A DNA stretch of 6,175 nt from Bacillota bacterium (GTDB taxonomy: Bacteria > Bacillota > Clostridia > Lachnospirales > Lachnospiraceae). This document shows positions 5,908 through 6,175 of this stretch, one piece after another (position 1 is the stretch's first letter; every line of letters begins with the position of its first letter). The position numbers and the translations under genes were made by a program. The DNA lies in the NCBI GenBank assembly GCA_023419655.1, contig JAEZXP010000067.1, positions 1 through 6,175 on the forward strand. Direction: 5' to 3'. The notes under the pieces were generated by a model, which ran no database searches, had not been told where the DNA came from, and saw nothing but the letters and a program-made list of their open reading frames with translations.

Positions 5908-5955
5908 ATGTCAGAGCAAAGGATAAATATTCATCGTGATGAGGTACGCTGGTAA
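5908..5955 (+). CDS. Doubtful 15-codon frame after cpsC (leader peptide or gene remnant?)
   Basis: ATG 5908 opens a 15-residue frame, MSEQRINIHRDEVRW, ending at TAA 5953-5955. GAGAGG (5891-5896) lies 11 nt upstream, directly after the cpsC stop, so a ribosome could restart here. This is where a CpsD kinase gene would normally begin. It may therefore be the stub of a decayed kinase gene, a small leader peptide, or chance. The peptide has no recognisable similarity and is too short to judge. Confidence 0.18.
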   Translation: MSEQRINIHRDEVRW

Positions 5956-6049
5956 ATATTATGAAGAATACAATACTACGGGACTTATGGTAAATAGCAG
6001 AGGAAAGATTATACAAATGCTGTCAAAGTGGTTTACATTAGCAGTGTGA
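5939..6049 (+). CDS. Doubtful 36-codon frame downstream of cpsC
   Basis: ATG 5939 opens a 36-residue frame beginning MRYAGKYYEEYNTTG and ending KWFTLAV before TGA 6047-6049, overlapping the 15-codon frame in another phase. The nearest Shine-Dalgarno-like AAAGGA (5918-5923) is 15 nt away, which is too far for confident initiation. The last codons run into the -35 box of a predicted promoter. No family is recognised. It could be chance or a fragment of a decayed gene. Confidence 0.15.
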   Translation: MRYAGKYYEEYNTTGLMVNSRGKIIQMLSKWFTLAV

Positions 6050-6060
6050 AATAGTATAAT
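6032..6060 (+). promoter_or_regulatory. Near-consensus sigma-A promoter (P1) reading out of the window
   Basis: TTTACA (6032-6037) and a perfect TATAAT (6055-6060) are separated by the ideal 17 bp. Transcription would start at about 6067. With a 5/6 -35 and 6/6 -10, this is the strongest promoter match in the window. It would drive a gene lying beyond 6175, separately from the cpsC operon. Confidence 0.65.
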
Positions 6061-6081
6061 ATCAATTGCAACATATAATTC

Positions 6082-6105
6082 TGCATATATATGATTTTGC
6101 ATATA
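6082..6105. repeat. Direct repeat TGCATATA, two copies 16 bp apart
   Basis: Exact 8-bp copies lie at 6082-6089 and 6098-6105. The second overlaps the -35 box of predicted promoter P2. It may be a regulator site or simple AT-rich coincidence. Confidence 0.4.
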
Positions 6106-6125
6106 CACTATTTGTATAATATAAT
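6097..6125 (+). promoter_or_regulatory. Second tandem promoter (P2) reading out of the window
   Basis: TTGCAT (6097-6102, 3/6 to the -35 consensus) and TATAAT (6120-6125) are separated by 17 bp. Another TATAAT overlaps at 6115-6120. The start site would be about 6132, roughly 65 bp after that of P1. The region's AT content makes chance -10 boxes likely, so this is weaker than P1. Confidence 0.4.
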
Positions 6126-6140
6126 TTTAGCATACATGCA

Positions 6141-6169
6141 ATTGTACATGTATTGTATGTATTGTACAT
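6141..6169. repeat. Direct repeat ATTGTACAT, two copies exactly 20 bp apart
   Basis: Exact 9-bp copies lie at 6141-6149 and 6161-6169, each containing the palindrome TGTACA. The 20-bp spacing is close to two helical turns, so both face the same side of the DNA. Between and overlapping them is a tandem duplication of ATGTATTGT (6148-6156, 6157-6165). They lie just after the predicted P2 start at about 6132, where an operator would act. The repeats are directly visible; regulator binding is inference. Confidence 0.55.
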
Positions 6170-6175
6170 AGGAAG

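Larger units (their letters stand above)
5891..6175. other. Non-coding AT-rich region after cpsC, with promoters and repeats
   Basis: This 285-bp stretch has no open frame above 36 codons on the + strand and no recognisable protein on either strand. The expected BY-kinase start is absent. No stem with a U-tract that would terminate the cpsC message is evident. The first part (5891-6050) has moderate composition and two tiny overlapping frames. The second part (6050-6175) is very AT-rich, with many TG/CA/TA alternations, two predicted promoters and direct repeats. The final AGGAAG (6170-6175) might begin a ribosome binding site for a gene just outside the window. It reads best as the 5' control region of another + strand transcription unit. 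Confidence 0.6.

Noticed and set aside
6082..6169. CRISPR array or insertion-sequence end in the terminal repeats
   Set aside because: The repeats are only 8-9 bp with two copies each, without regular spacers, terminal inverted repeats or transposase sequence.

Overview
The window looks like part of a cell-surface polysaccharide locus from a low-to-moderate-GC Gram-positive bacterium, most likely a Clostridia member of the Lachnospiraceae type. The evidence is strong GGAGG-type ribosome binding sites, a sortase, a CpsB-type phosphatase with a short two-membrane-segment CpsC/YveK-type chain-length protein, and BIG2 surface-protein style. The taxonomic placement is inference. All supported genes are on the + strand.

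Layout. Positions 1-131 hold the last 42 codons of a dTDP-glucose 4,6-dehydratase (RfbB). A 214-bp AT-rich intergenic region follows, with helically phased A-tracts, a TTGACA promoter and a perfect 11-bp stem at the predicted 5' end of the next mRNA. That mRNA encodes a 571-residue exported BIG2-domain protein (346-2061) with a Pro-rich linker and no visible sorting signal. A 20-bp hairpin without a U-tract (2083-2127) separates it from a tightly packed run of five genes: an acidic secreted protein ending in a membrane segment preceded by an LPXTG-like IKQTG (2144-2929), a class D-like sortase overlapping it by 14 bp (2916-3539), an unrecognised four-pass membrane protein (3560-4402), a CpsB/YwqE-family tyrosine phosphatase (4405-5139) and a CpsC/YveK/Wzz-type chain-length protein (5150-5890).

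How they fit together. RfbB feeds dTDP-sugar (rhamnose) synthesis. CpsB and CpsC are two parts of the usual phosphatase / co-polymerase / BY-kinase trio that controls length and export of capsule or exopolysaccharide. The sortase, its acidic partner and the four-pass protein share the same gene run, with 20-, 2- and 10-nt gaps, so they probably form a surface-anchoring module co-expressed with the polysaccharide machinery. The most interesting proposal here is a dedicated sortase-substrate pair with a non-canonical sorting signal, joined to polysaccharide control.

The last 285 bp (5891-6175) contain no convincing gene. The BY-kinase (CpsD) normally next to CpsC is not there. Instead there are two tiny doubtful reading frames, two good tandem sigma-A-type promoters pointing out of the window, and an exact 9-bp direct repeat spaced 20 bp apart, which looks like the control region of a following transcription unit.
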